From: Hanleya hanleyi
Taxonomy: Eukaryota; Mollusca; Polyplacophora; Lepidopleurida; Hanleyidae
Assembly: GCA_036873755.1 (NCBI GenBank)
Contig: JAVTVY010018780.1
Location: 1-64,000, forward strand
Length of the DNA stretch: 64,000 bases
Direction of reading: 5' to 3'
Part shown: one piece after another, positions 12,484 through 23,409 of the stretch
How positions within the stretch are numbered: position 1 is the stretch's first letter
How the letters are laid out: every line of letters begins with the position of its first letter
Position numbers and translations under genes: made by a program
The notes under the pieces: generated by a model
Told to the model about the DNA's origin: nothing
What the model saw: the letters and a program-made list of their open reading frames with translations, nothing else
The model's database searches: none

Positions 12484-12818
12484 CCTCACACTGCGAACAT
12501 TTTCTCTTGACCGTCTATCGCCGCGATCAAGCAGCGAGGCCATTTTGTTGTGTCATGTAAGAGCGGATTCGTCACATGATCGACAACTGCCAGTTGATTG
12601 GATAACTGTTGCTAAATGTTCGGCAAAATGTTCGCCATTAATCACACATTGAAGACAAAAACTTGTTTCAGGGCAAAACATGTTCGCAATATCTAACAAG
12701 TTTGATCTCACGAACATTTGTTCCGAACAGATATTTTCTGTTTCTGGGTACCTCACACTGCAAACAAAACATGTTCTGAACAGTATTTTTGTTCTAATAC
12801 AACATATTCGTAGTGTGA
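12484..12818. mobile_element. MITE with imperfect terminal inverted repeats
   Basis: The left end reads CTCACACTGCGAACA and the right end, on the other strand, CTCACACTACGAATA. An internal copy of the same word lies at 12751 (CTCACACTGCAAACA). No coding sequence. The roughly 330-bp size and repeated subterminal words suit a MITE. The superfamily and target duplication are not clear. Confidence 0.6.
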
Positions 12819-12822
12819 GTTG

Positions 12823-14930
12823 GGCTTTAGCTGCAGTTTTGAATACCTCAATTGATGGTTCACTATTTGTAGGTGATTTCAACATATCGTGTAGTGGAAA
12901 AATGGTTTCAAGTTTTCCAGAGCTAAGACAAATTGTACACTTTTGTAGAAAATTTGCAGCACAGAGATCCAGTACTTGCATCAGATGGAACTGAAATCAA
13001 GGTAGTAAAAGAAGTCAAATTCTTAGGCATATTGTTTGATCACCAATTAACGCTCTTATCGCATATAAATTGCTTGAAAGCTAAGTGCACGAAATCCCTT
13101 GATTTGTAGAAGGTAGTTGTCAGCTGTGAGTGGAGTTTCTTCATTTATATGGATCACTTATACGTTCTGAGCTTGATTATGGCTCAATTGTTTGCAACAA
13201 GACAAGTTCAGAACATCACCAAAAGAAAGTTTATAAGTCGAAGCAGATGAATCTCCTTTAGAATTTCTAAGAATTAAACTAACACTGCAATATATCTCAA
13301 AATCGCGATCAAATCCTGCATATAACTGTGCTTTCAACCCTTATTACGTGGATTTATACTTAAAGTGATCGTAAACCGTCAAGTATAGTTTCTATCAAAT
13401 GAAAGAACATAGTGAACAGTGTCAGAAAATATTTATGGTAATTTTTTTCGATTTTATTGAACAGAGTAAACTGCAATTAAAGCATGGTATTCTATGGTGG
13501 TCTGTTGCAATCATATTTAGGTCCAGTGACGTCACACTGCCTTAATACATATATTTCAAACTGTGTATGCACTTTCCAATGCTTGATTCAAGCGCAAGGT
13601 GTGTATACTTTGAGTTTCAACACAGACTCACTGTTCCAATGTGCATGTTTCACCAAAATCGGGGAAATTAAACGCAAGGTTCCAATTGACTTGACACTTA
13701 CGAGTTACCATCTCCTAGATTTTGGTGAAACATGCACATTGGAACAGTGAGTCTGTGTTGAAACTCAAAGTATACACACCTTGCGCTTGAATCAAGCATT
13801 GGAAGGTGCATACACAGTTTGAAATATATGTATTAAGGCAGTGTGACGTCACTGGACCTAAATATGATTGCAACAGCCCGCCATAGAATACCATACTTTA
13901 ATTGCAGTTTACTCTGTGTAATAAAATCGTAAAAAAAATTATAATAAATATTTTCTCACACCGTTTGTAATGGTCTTTCATTTGATGGAAACTTCACTTT
14001 ATGATCACTTTAAAGAAACCCTCCATTATCCCACCTCTTGGAATTCGCATGAAACCACACATTGTAACAGCTGGTGTTAAGCTTAGTCAAATTTTACCAA
14101 ACAAGCTCTTAATAGTTTCACCATGGCAGTTAGCCAGACCTGATGTAGATATTACAATGACGAAATATAAAAAGGCAGAGACGAGAATTTGGTCTATGGA
14201 GAGAAAAATACAGGTCGCATTGAGCTATTTATACAGATGTCTCTAAAGATGGTGAGAGAGTAGCGTGTGCTACTATCTTTAGTTTCAAAACTTAAACCTG
14301 TCGACTTGCAGGTAAAAGGTCGATTTCCACTGCCGAAGCCAAAGCTCTGTTGTCAGATTTAGAAGATATTGGGTCTACTGTAGGAGGGAAATATGTCGCA
14401 TTCTCAGATTCACTGTCATGCCTTCAAACGATTAATAGTGGATCTTCAAGTCATCACACCATCTTGAACATTCTAGAATTATATGACCGTAGATTTCATC
14501 AACAGATTGACGTATTTTGTTGGCTGCATACCCACGTTTGCATCAAATGGAATACTGAAGCTCATGAAATGGCTAAGCCAGCCCTAGATAATGAGGTTGG
14601 AAACCCCATAAAGCGATTTCAGACCATGTGCATTTTTTGTGAGAAAGCTGTTTCAATCTTTATGGGATGCTATGGATAAAAACAAATTTCATGAGTTAAA
14701 AAACTGTAGGATATACTCATCTGAGCAGCCAGAAGTTTCGATGAAGCCAAGATCAGATGATGTAGAATCGGCCATACACGATTAACTCACGAACATTTAT
14801 TAAAAAAGGAAACAGTCCTAAGGTGTATTTCATGCCATGAAGATCTTAAAGAGAAAGGAGGAGATTCTTTTATCGAGCAGCTACTTTATAAGATCTTTTT
14901 TTTAGGGGGGGAGGGGGTAAAAGAAGAGTG
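12823..14930 (+). pseudogene. LINE ORF2 RT end, RNase H and C-terminus (broken)
   Basis: The RT active-site block reads SLFVGDFNIS, where related LINEs have F/Y-x-DD, so the first catalytic Asp is replaced by Gly. GTEIKVVKEVKFLGILFDHQ follows in another frame. RNase H starts near 14227 with YTDVSKDGERVACAT (first Asp) and continues with AEAKALLSDLEDIGS (catalytic Glu region) and AFSDSLSCLQTI (second Asp). The C-terminal part has RLTHEHLL and CISCHEDL, then degenerates near 14850. Several frameshifts and stops make it non-functional. Confidence 0.8.
13359..14015. mobile_element. Foldback (long inverted repeat) element
   Basis: The arms 13359-13660 and 13718-14015 are reverse complements along their whole length, nearly identical in the inner 200 bases, and separated by a 57-base spacer. 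The outer ends read CTTAAAGTGATC and GATCACTTTAAAG. No transposase is encoded. The open frame at 13484-13750 crosses one arm and spacer and is not a gene. The element splits the LINE between its RT and RNase H regions. Confidence 0.9.
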
Positions 14931-15030
14931 TATTTTAGGTTATTTGGGAGAAATCGGTTTGTTGTATACATTTGAATGTATGTACATGTTTTTGGTGTGT
15001 TGATTACTTCTGGATTGCTGAGTTATTTAC

Positions 15031-15454
15031 GTGTTCAAAGGAGAAGTCTCCTCAACGCTATTTTAATTCAGAAATTGGCTCTTTATATAGGCTTTCTGAA
15101 ATAAGGTGTTCCACGTTAATTTGGGATGTGTTTACTTTCCAAGAGAGGCTGTAGCCGCCATATTTGTAGACGAAAGACAGGCTGCATGGGCTGTGACATT
15201 GTTCTTGTTCCATGCGACGTAGCAGTGGCGATGTCATTGAATGCGTCCCAAGTTCTTCGCCAAAATGCTAACGTTGCTCAACTCCGACGTCATTGTTCCT
15301 CAACTCTGACGTAATTTTCCCTCATCTCTATCTAATGGTGGCGCCCTGCAGTTGTTTAGTACGAAATAAAAGCGATGTATCTCCGAAATAAAATGGATTA
15401 TTCCCGAAAAAACATAACAATTTACAATGAACTCACAAGGCGTGCTCCCTAACG
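15031..15454. other. No gene; two CRE-like motifs
   Basis: It lies between the LINE 3' end and the gypsy RT remnant. CTCCGACGTCATTGTTCCTC and a near copy, CTCAACTCTGACGTAATTTT, sit at 15280-15320. They resemble ATF/CREB sites and could be part of an old LTR or promoter. Evidence is thin. Confidence 0.35.
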
Positions 15455-15845
15455 GATTATTCGCACTCTGCTGGATTCAGCTCGTTTTTTTCGGTGCGCA
15501 TGTGGAGTGGTTGTGCCATTGCTGCGAAACCATTGACAAACCGAACATACGAACATAGTCCGAGGAAGCTTTTGATTTGCTTAGCATTTTGTGTATGCGG
15601 TCATCCCTACATTGCACTAAGGTTATTGGGGTCTGTTTTGACACCTTCCGGAGATACCTAATGACCTAGAAATTCTTCCCATTGGAGCCCTCAAATTACA
15701 TTCTCCATGAGTCTCTCTATGTTTTATGGCGCATTAGCTTAGCCAAAGGGCATGACCGTTTGTTTATTTTCGTGTCTTTCAACCGATCCTCTTCGGCTAA
15801 GGCGACCTGTCAAAATTCGAAGTGGATATCACGACAACTGAACCA
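15455..15845 (-). pseudogene. Ty3/gypsy reverse transcriptase C-terminal part (decayed)
   Basis: Reading down the minus strand, the blocks VALAEEDR, VMPFGLANAP-like, RLMENV, VSPEGVKTDPNN and IKSFLGLCSYVRFVNGFA appear in the order expected for gypsy RT palm/thumb, across several frameshifts and stops. The element's integrase lies in the same orientation at 11780-12285. A single gypsy copy, RT upstream of integrase, was therefore split by the LINE at 12823-15030. Confidence 0.7.
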
Positions 15846-15855
15846 AAGAGCACCA

Positions 15856-15893
15856 GAGAGAGAGAGAGATAGAAAGAGAGAGAGAGAGATCGT
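15856..15893. repeat. (AG)n microsatellite
   Basis: An imperfect AG run, GAGAGAGAGA broken by GATAGAAAG, is visible. There is no LINE tail next to it. Confidence 0.85.
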
Positions 15894-15899
15894 CCAAAC

Positions 15900-17229
15900 T
15901 TATCTATCCTCGACAGAGGATAGGTGTCCTTCCGAGTTACATCATTCAGCTTTCTATAGTACACACAGAATCGTGTACCATTTTGTTGGTGCAGAAACTT
16001 ATGGGGAGGTTCGTGGATGACTCAATGATACTCATTATCACTATCTACACTTTTTGGTGGCCTGCTTCCCAGTTATAGAGTGGTGGTTACCTTTTCCAGT
16101 ATTTATAGTAGGTTGCACCCTGACTGCACATTCCAAGTCATCTCATGGTTTTGCAAATACAGATTGGTTTCTAATAAGGAGTTCTGCTAATTGTCATCAC
16201 TATTGCGATTGATTAGGGGTATCGCCCATTTCGATGCAGATGTGTTGCCGTCAACTCACTCACGAATAGGAAGTCCACCGTTTTTTTTATTCCATGAATA
16301 AAGTAGGATACAATAAACCGGTTTCCTATTGTCAATCTTACTACTAAGCTGATGTACAGGGAGTGTACCTCTCTAGTTATTTTCTGTATTAGCATAGTCT
16401 GCGTTCTTTCCGCTGTTGTTCGATTCATATCTCTCGCCTCACATCCTCCGCCGGCCTACAGGTGAGACGATCTCCCTTTCCCTGAAAATTAGGCATGGCC
16501 ACATGACTTTCAGCTGACTGCCTCTATTTTTTGGGCAAACACGATGGCGGCTGAAGCAGTCATGAAGTGGGCAACAAATATTATACGCATAGTCACATAA
16601 TGTATAGTTAGTTCAGTTAAGTCCCAGCAAGGATCGGGGATATTCGTTCGTGGCATAGTTCTGGTCCGGATGAAAAGACTTTGTTGTGTGGATGAATCAA
16701 CAACAACATTACGGTGTAGCAGCATCAACAACAACATTACGATACCGCGACAGCCGAGAAGGGGGGGGGGTGGTGAATCAGCAAGGTAAATTCACAAAAT
16801 TCATAAAATACACGTGGGGAGGGGGTCAGCAAGGTAAAATCCAAAAAATATAGTTGTGTATATTACAATATGTATTTTAGAATACATACATTTTACTGGC
16901 ATTGCCTTAACATTTCCGGTGATTTGAAGATTTCTTCTCTATATTCCTCGTTATTCTAGATATACTTTATCAAAAATCAATTAAACGAAGCAGACGGGGA
17001 TAGCTTGTATAACTCGCAGCGATCTGTAACATCTAGTTCCATATCGATCATATTATTTGTTCGAAGACTTCGCCAGTCAACTCTTTTTATAGTCAATACA
17101 TGTATATCTATACAGACAGAGGTTATAATGCAAGCTATTTCATGGTATGTTTCACTATTGTTTCCACGTACTTTCTCTCATACACAAAAGATGTAATAAA
17201 ATCATTATTTAACTTATCTTCTCAATGGA
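15900..17229. other. No gene recognised
   Basis: Contains a 19-base direct repeat (ATCAACAACAACATTACG words at 16687 and 16722), G-runs near 16760-16815 and no recognisable coding sequence. Confidence 0.5.
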
Positions 17230-17352
17230 AAAGGTTTAATGTCGCGTTCAGCAATAGTTCAGCTATAAAGCGACGATCAAACAAAATTCTAAGTACTCAA
17301 GTCACTAACTTAGTAATCCTACGCAGTAAAACATACACACATTCAAACTTAT
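17230..17352 (-). mobile_element. LINE 3' end, copy 4, left piece
   Basis: This is the reverse complement of the LINE 3' UTR (compare 5786-5905). It stops where the PLE starts and continues at 18573, so the two pieces are one LINE copy split by the PLE. Confidence 0.85.
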
Positions 17353-18173
17353 TCCCTCATCAGGACCTTATTGACCGTCTAAGTTCATTAATAGTATCTG
17401 TGTTCAAGAAAACTGATCGTAGATATATTAATGTCGGACGCCATAAAGCATTCTTTAGCTCGACTACATACAAGAGATATCATTCATGGGACGTTTCTTT
17501 GTTTATAGAGTTGCTTGAATTTCTCATTAAAAATATCTATGTGAAATTTGGCAACACAATATATCAGCAACATATAGGTATTCCAATGGGTACTAATTGT
17601 GCACCCCTGTTGGCTGACCTGTATCTGTTCTCTTATGAATATGACTATATGCAGGCACTTTCAAAAACCGATCCATTCAAAGCCCGTTCCTTCTCATTCA
17701 CCAAACGCTATATAGACGATCTTTTCGCTGTGGATAATCGCTATATACATGACGCAGTGAAGGATATATATCCACCTTCACTGGATTTGAAGGAAACTAC
17801 AGATAGCCCTACAGGCACATCTTATTTAGATCTCTGTCTCTATAAAAATGAAGCGGGCATTCTCTCTCGTCGACTTTATGACAAAAGAGATGATTACAAT
17901 TTCGACATCGTAAACTATCCCTTTCTGGATAGTAATATTCCAGTGGGACCTGCATATGGCGTATACATATCTCGCTTAGTAGCATTTGCTAGATCCTGTG
18001 TTAAATGTGATGATTTTAATCAACGTCACAAAACATTGTTGCAGAAACTTATAAAACAGGGCTATTCCACCAAGCGCCTCCACTCAAAGTTTCTCAAATT
18101 TGGCGATACATATCGCATGCTGATAGCAAAATACGAACGTAGCGTGCAAGATCTATGGCGCTACGTTTCGTAA
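17353..18173 (+). CDS. PLE reverse transcriptase, 5'-truncated but open
   Basis: The frame is open from upstream of the junction (17100) to 18173. Residues upstream of HQDLIDR are vector-like read-through of LINE sequence, not PLE protein. Visible RT blocks are GIPMGTNCAPLLADL, FTKRYIDDLFAVDN with the catalytic YIDD intact, LKETTDSPTGTSYLDL and the family block YDKRDDYNFDIVNYPF then GPAYGVYISRLVAFARS. The first catalytic-Asp motif (WDFSTLYTTIP in the copy at 44637) is cut off, so the product cannot be an active polymerase. No GIY-YIG endonuclease follows: the protein ends about 70 residues after the RT palm at DLWRYVS. Confidence 0.85.
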
Positions 18174-18572
18174 CTTGTGTCTAATTCCGCTTAACCCGGG
18201 GCTAGGGGCCGTATGAACCCATGTACTTCAAGATCCTCATGGTACTCATATGAACGTCACAATCAAAGCGTGACTGAGATACATCATTCTTTAGATGACT
18301 TCACAACGAATATTATGGATTAAGAATACTGATCAGCGATACGGATTTGATATTTTAGGAACATCATGATGTCTTGCCGGCATCATTGAAAACTGTTGAC
18401 CGCTTCTCTCTTGCAGGAAACAAGCCTATGTTTATGTATACTATGATTGTCTTTTTGAATTTGGTGCTAATACTGTTATGTGGAAAATGGAATAGGTCTT
18501 TGGATTATGGACGCGGATATTCTCTAATGGACGACGGCTGGATTATGAATGACGGACTAGACGCTTGTAATT
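17353..18572 (+). mobile_element. Penelope-like element, 5'-truncated copy
   Basis: It starts inside the RT coding region and ends at the family terminus GACGCTTGTAATT. It comprises the RT C-terminal two thirds (to the TAA at 18171-18173) and a 400-base 3' tail. It is inserted in a LINE whose uninterrupted version is seen at 5870-5920. I cannot find a target-site duplication. It is over 95% identical by eye to the copies at 21270-22484 and 44890-46121, so it is relatively young. Confidence 0.9.
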
Positions 18573-18660
18573 ATGTAACAAACCGATTTCTCTCAAATAA
18601 CCCAAAATGCAATCCTCCCTCACCCGACTAAAACGATCTTCTAAAGAAGTCGCTCGGTTT
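18573..18660 (-). mobile_element. LINE 3' end, copy 4, right piece
   Basis: GTAACAAACCGATTTCTCTC and the following bases continue the LINE broken at 17352 (compare 5890-5965). Confidence 0.85.
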
Positions 18661-18817
18661 TGATTGACGTTTGCTTGTCGCACATACCTATGCCTATGAT
18701 GGTGAATAACGTAGATGGATGGGTGGCAATTTGTCCCAATCTGCGCTCAGGAATACTTCTTTCTACTTTCAGGTATTTTTTCTTGTTTCGCCATGTTAAC
18801 CGTCAGCGGGAACACTC

Positions 18818-19736
18818 GGCTCTCTATACTACCATCCCTCATTAGGACCTTAATGACCGTCTAAGTTCATTGACAATATCTGTGTTCAAGAAAACTGATC
18901 GTAGATATATTAATGTCGGAAGCCATAAAACATCCTTTAGCTTTACTACATAAAAGATATGTCATTCATGGGATGTTTCTGTGTTTATAGAGTTGCTTGA
19001 ATTTCTCATGAAAAATATCTATGTGAAATTTGGCAACACAATATATCAGCAGCATATATTATGGTATTCCATTTGATACTAATTGTGTACCCCTATTGGC
19101 TGACCTATATCTGTTCTCTTAAGACCGTTCCTTCTCCTTCACCAAACGCCATATAGATCTTCTCGCTGTGGATAATCGTTATATAAATGACGCAGTGAAG
19201 GATATATATCCACCTTCAATGGATTTGAAGGAAACTACAGATAGCCCCAAAGGCACATCGTGTTCAGACCTATATTTCTATAAAAATGAAGCGGGCCTTC
19301 CCTCTCCTCGAAAAAGAGATGATTACAATTTCGACCTTGTGAACTATCCCTTTCTGGAAAGTAATATTCCAGTGGGACCTGCATATGGCGTATACATATC
19401 TCGCCTAGTAGAATTTGCTAGATCCTGTGTTAAATGTGACGATTTTGGTTAACGTCACAAAACATTGTTGGAGAAACTTTTAAAACAGGGCTATGCCACT
19501 AAGCGCCTCCCTTCAAAGTTTTTTCAGATTTGGCGATTTATATCACAAGCTGATAGCAAAATACGAGCGTAGCGCGCGAGATCTATGGATTTACGTTTCG
19601 TAACTAGTGTCTAATTCCGCTTAACCCGGGGTTAGGAACCGTGTGAACCCATGTACTTAAATATCCCCATGGTGCTCATATGAATAATCACAATCAAAGC
19701 CTGACTGAGATAAATCATTCTGTAGATGACCCATTG
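18818..19736 (+). mobile_element. Penelope-like element, degenerate copy
   Basis: This follows the RT from about CTCTATACTA to the stop region at 19603 and then the first 130 bases of the 3' tail. It is cut off at TAGATGAC, where an unrelated segment begins. It carries frameshifts near 18950 and 19060, an internal deletion between ADLYLFS and RSFTFTK that removes about 20 residues, and loss of the YIDD motif (the RYIDD position reads RHIDLL). Only 19168-19452 is still open. It is clearly older than the copies on either side. Confidence 0.85.
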
Positions 19737-20055
19737 TAGATCCAATGGGTGACACGGGTATGTCTTCTGCTGCATAAGAAACAGATCGTACCCAAAGAGG
19801 ATACCAACACAACTACCCGTGCACAGAATCTTCTGGCCCTGCACGAGGCATTTCAAACCTTTATGGAGACGCAGCCTGAGACGGGAAATTATCTTCTTCA
19901 ACCTCCAAAATAATGATGTCCTTCCAATGGTGATCGACAGTGCATAAGCCGTTGGGATAGGAGGTTAAGGTATTGAGACGGGCGTTGACGGGCGTTACTG
20001 TCTATAAAAGCAAGTGTATTCCCAAAACACGCACAGTCGACGTTCAACCATCAAC
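19737..20055 (+). promoter_or_regulatory. Putative promoter and leader with TATA box
   Basis: A TATAAAAG box at 20003-20010 lies 46 bases upstream of an ATG at 20056 (context CAACATGGG), and TATA-to-ATG spacing allows a short leader beginning near 20035. Upstream, 19780-19912 has an open stretch encoding QNLLALHEAFQTFMETQPE with no known match. Neither the TATA region nor this stretch occurs in the other PLE copies here. It may be the true 5' region of the PLE or a fragment of another element joined to it. Confidence 0.45.
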
Positions 20056-20455
20056 ATGGGTTATACATGCTCTGAGTGCGAACGCACGTTCACCAGACAT
20101 TACGATATGATGCGACACCCTAAGACTTTCCATCCAGACTCCGAGGAATCCAATGAGGAGGATGCTGATACAGAGACTGCTGAGAGTCCATCGACGGATA
20201 TCGAAACAGAGACTGTTGAGTCTATTTACTGATACGGAGAGCTTCACCTCAGATAGTCAGCCTACATCCCAAGGGAGTGAAGAAGAACCTACCTTTTGGT
20301 ATCGTATTGTGAGAGCAGCTATTAATACTCACGCTGCAGCGATCGAAGACGCCGGACAGGATAACTTACAAGAGGCGTACATCCAAATGCGTCCCAGCAT
20401 CAGGAAAACAGTCATGACGATCTATGGACTGGAACTTATACACACCAGGAGGATA
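20056..20455 (+). pseudogene. C2H2 zinc-finger, acidic-linker protein (frameshifted)
   Basis: From ATG 20056 the protein starts MGYTCSECERTFTRHYDMMR: C-x2-C then F-x2-H-x5-H-like spacing (RH YDMMRHPKTFH), a single classical zinc finger. A Glu/Asp/Thr-rich linker (EESNEEDADTETAES) follows. A frameshift near 20220 moves the continuation into the frame ending at 20455, with FWYRIVRAAINTHAAAI and EAYIQMRPSIRKTVMTIYG. Small proteins with one N-terminal zinc finger, an acidic stretch and a helical domain of this kind are common in marine invertebrate repeats (recollection, not checked). It adjoins the PLE RT at about 20430. Whether it is PLE ORF1 or a captured gene is open. Confidence 0.5.
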
Positions 20456-22093
20456 TAGTTGTGATTGTGAATCGTCGAACTTTATCTATACACCATGCAA
20501 ACATATTGTGGCTGGTGACCTTGATGTGGTGAGTGATAAGGATCTGAAATTACTCCTGATGAAAGGACCTAAATATAGAGAGCCAAGAAGAATAAATCTG
20601 AAGGCCGACCAGAAGATAGTCCTGTCTGCATTGGAACAGTACGTTATTGATTGGTCTAGACGAGAAAAAGTTGAACCTACAGTACTCGCTGATTGGCTGG
20701 ACCTCACCAAGAGCAAGGTCGTTGAAACAGTCCGCCATATTGACAAAAGTACTCTTCCCCAAGCAAAACAAGTACTGAGAAACCTCAATTCGCAAGAAGT
20801 TCTAGTAAATCTCCAGAGTAAATTCGTCATAGTCCCAGCAGACAAAGCTCCGAATAATATAATATTCATATGTAAATATTACTATTACCAGGTGCTGGTT
20901 AAAGAATTGAGTGTAGACATATCTTCATCAAATACACCTACTTACTCCCAAACTGCATTTACTCTGGAAGATTTATTTAACAATCACAAAAAACTATACT
21001 GGACTCCCAAAATGCATGAATCACCATACAAATCTAGATTCATAGCTGGTTCTAGAAGCTGCACCACCAAGCTTCTTTCAACCCTATTGACGAAGGCCCT
21101 TCAGGAGGTAAAAGCATTTTTGGAAAGGTATTGCGCCACTATTTCTAAGAACTCTGGCGTTGAATGTATGTGGATATTGAAAAACTCAAAATGTCTTACG
21201 GAAAAACTGCTAAAGGTCACATACCGTACAGACATGTATCCACATGGGATTTCTCGACTCTCTATACTACAATCCTTCATCAGGACCTTATTGACCGTCA
21301 AAGTTCGTTAATAGTATCTGTGTTCAAGAAAACTGATCGTAGATATATTAATGTCGGAAGCCATAAAGCATTCTTTAGCTCTACTACATACAAGAGATAT
21401 CATTCATGGGATGTTTCTTTGTTTCTAGGGTTGCTTGAATTTCTCATTCAAGATATCTATGTGAAATTTGGCAACACAATATATCAGCAGCATATAGGTA
21501 TTCCAATAGGTACTAATTGTGCACCCCTGTTGGCTGACCTATATCTGTCCTCTTATGAATATGACTATATGCAGGCACTTTCAAAAACCGATCCATTCAA
21601 AGCCCGTTCCTTCTCATTCACCAAACGCTATATAAACGATCTTCTCGCTGTAGATAATCGCTATATAAATGACGCAGTGAAGGATATATATCCACCTTCA
21701 CTGGATTTGAAGGAAACTACAGACAGCCCTACAGGCACATCATTTTTAGATCTGTATCTCTATAAAAATGAAGTGGGCATTCTCTCTCGTCGACTTTATG
21801 ACAAAAGAGATGATTACAATTTCGACATCGTAAACTATCCCTTTCGGGACAGTAATATTCCAGTGGGACCTGCATATGGCGTATACATATCTCGCTTAGT
21901 AGCATTTGCTAGATCCTGTGCAAAATGTGACGATTTTAATCAACGTCACAAAACATTGTTGCAGAAACTTATAAAACAGGGCTATTCCACCAAGCGCCTC
22001 CACTCAAAGTTTCTCAAATTCGGCGATACATATCGCATGCTGATAGCAAAATACGAACGTAGCGTGCAAGATCTATGGCGCTACGTTTCGTAA
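20424..22093 (+). pseudogene. PLE reverse transcriptase, near full length, two frames
   Basis: Frame one (20424-21230) has CDCESSNFIYTPCKHIVAGDL, GPKYREPRRINLKADQK, FVIVPADKAPNNIIFICKYYY and LYWTPKMHESPYKSRFIAGS. These are N-terminal blocks I recognise from a large RT family widespread in cnidarians, amphioxus and molluscs. Frame two (21230-22093) has the palm: GIPIGTNCAPLLADL, KRYINDLLAVDN and the YDKRDDYNF-to-VQDLWRYVS C-terminus. The frames are separated by a 4-base deletion just after CLTEKL, judged against the copy at 44820. YIDD has become YIND, which removes a metal-binding Asp. Assignment to Penelope-like elements rests on RT layout. The clade is not settled, and no endonuclease domain is seen. 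Confidence 0.8.
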
Positions 22094-22484
22094 CTTGTGT
22101 CTAATTCCGCTTAACCCGGGGCTAGGGGCCGTATGAACCCATGTACTTCAAGATCTTCATGGTACTCATATGAACGTCACAATCAAAGCGTGACTGAGAT
22201 ACATCATTCTTTAGATGACGACTTCACAACGAATATTATGGATTAAGAATACTGATCAGCGATACGGATTTGATATGTTTGGGACATCATGATGTCTTGC
22301 CGGCATCACTGAAAACTGTTGACCGCTTCTCTCTTGCGGGAATCTAGCTTATGTTTATGTATACTATGATTTCTTTTTTGAATTTGGCGCTAAAACTGTT
22401 ATATGGAATAGGTCTTTGGATTATGGACGCGGATATTCTTTAACGACGGCTGAATTATGAATGACGGACCAGACGCTCGTAATT
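20430..22484 (+). mobile_element. Penelope-like element, longest copy
   Basis: It carries the N-terminal region, the RT and the complete 3' tail ending GACGCTCGTAATT. Relative to the family pattern it has an internal deletion before KLYWTPKMHESPYKSRF, a 4-base deletion near 21205 that breaks the frame, and YIND instead of YIDD. It is therefore the most complete but an inactive copy. Confidence 0.85.
22094..22484 (+). other. PLE 3' untranslated tail
   Basis: A 390-base tail shared with 18174-18572 and 45720-46121. It begins CTTGTGTCTAATTCCGCTTA, contains a GC-rich CCGGGGCTAGGGGCC core and a GATGTCTTGCCGGCATCA hairpin-like segment, and ends GACGCTCGTAATT. The sharing of this end by all copies marks it as the site where reverse transcription begins (inference). 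Confidence 0.8.
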
Positions 22485-23115
22485 TGCTTGTGACCCGGTT
22501 TGGACTTCTGAGATAGAACCTACTCTACAGTCAGTGGAAGCTATCGGAAGATACAACATTTCTTGCTCCATTTTACATAAATTTCCATAACTTAAGCCAT
22601 TGTAAGCCGCAGTGTTTTGAGCAAGCAGCATGGGAATAAAAAAGCTTGTTTATTAGTTTTTAATATATAAAATGTCAAAAATAGATTATTTGACATGACG
22701 ATTACAAGATAATTCCAAGCCGCGAGAGTGCAGATGTGCGAATATGATCTTACCTCCGCAGCTTAATCGTACAATACTGGTAGTATCGCCTCAACTTCCT
22801 ACATATCATGTGAAATGGACAGTGTCAATTCAGCACTTGGTGAGAAATACATGTACAATAGTGACGCATATCTCAGCAAGAGGTTTGACGGAATCCTAGC
22901 CTTTGGAGATAATCGCCTTCAAAGCCACACAAGCGTGCTACATAATTGTAATGCAGATCCATCTAACGCGATGGGTTAATAATCAGTGCATCGCGCAATC
23001 TTTTGTGCCTCATCGTGCTACTCGCAATCACATTCCCGATGAATGGAGTTCAAATGGACGCGTTGTCATATCTCAATAGCTAAGTGGCCATAATCTTTCT
23101 AATGATACTAACGTG
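22485..23115. other. No gene recognised
   Basis: Unique AT-rich sequence between the PLE and the tandem array. Nothing recognisable. Confidence 0.5.
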
Positions 23116-23409
23116 GGTATGATGCGTCTATAACGCGTCTATGACACGTTAATGTCGATGATGCCTGTACGGAACAACCTATGCTCATCAACAACCAAAT
23201 GGACACGTCTGGTAGAAATATTTTTGAAGAAGAAATAACTAAATTCTAGCAGAGAAAAATAATAATCGGACGGATGTGAATCACTGAACGTATGCTAGCA
23301 TGAAGATTTCCTTTATCGTAGTAACAGACAAGATTCCATGCGTCACATATCAATATTAACGACTATTCAGATTCATGTGCATCATATAAGGACTACGTTA
23401 CAAGATAGT

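Larger units (their letters stand above)
12823..15030 (+). mobile_element. LINE (I/Nimb-like), copy 3, interrupted by a foldback element
   Basis: A plus-strand LINE remnant contains the end of the RT domain (12823-13358), a foldback insertion (13359-14015), RNase H (14227-14580) and the C-terminal zinc segment (14760-14930). The 5' part of ORF2 and ORF1 are absent. It sits between two pieces of a minus-strand gypsy element (11780-12410 and 15455-15845), so it probably inserted into that element. Confidence 0.8.

Noticed and set aside
13484..13750. 88-codon frame
   Set aside because: It lies across one arm and the spacer of the foldback element.
15280..15320. Promoter of a host gene with two CRE-like motifs
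   Set aside because: No coding sequence follows on either strand, and the area lies inside decayed gypsy/LINE sequence.
18360..18405. Hammerhead-ribozyme-like order in the PLE tail (TGATG ... ATTGAAAAC)
   Set aside because: The conserved CUGAUGA box is not met (the C and last A are missing) and stem II does not form cleanly. PLEs are known to carry hammerheads, but I cannot support one here without a covariance-model search.
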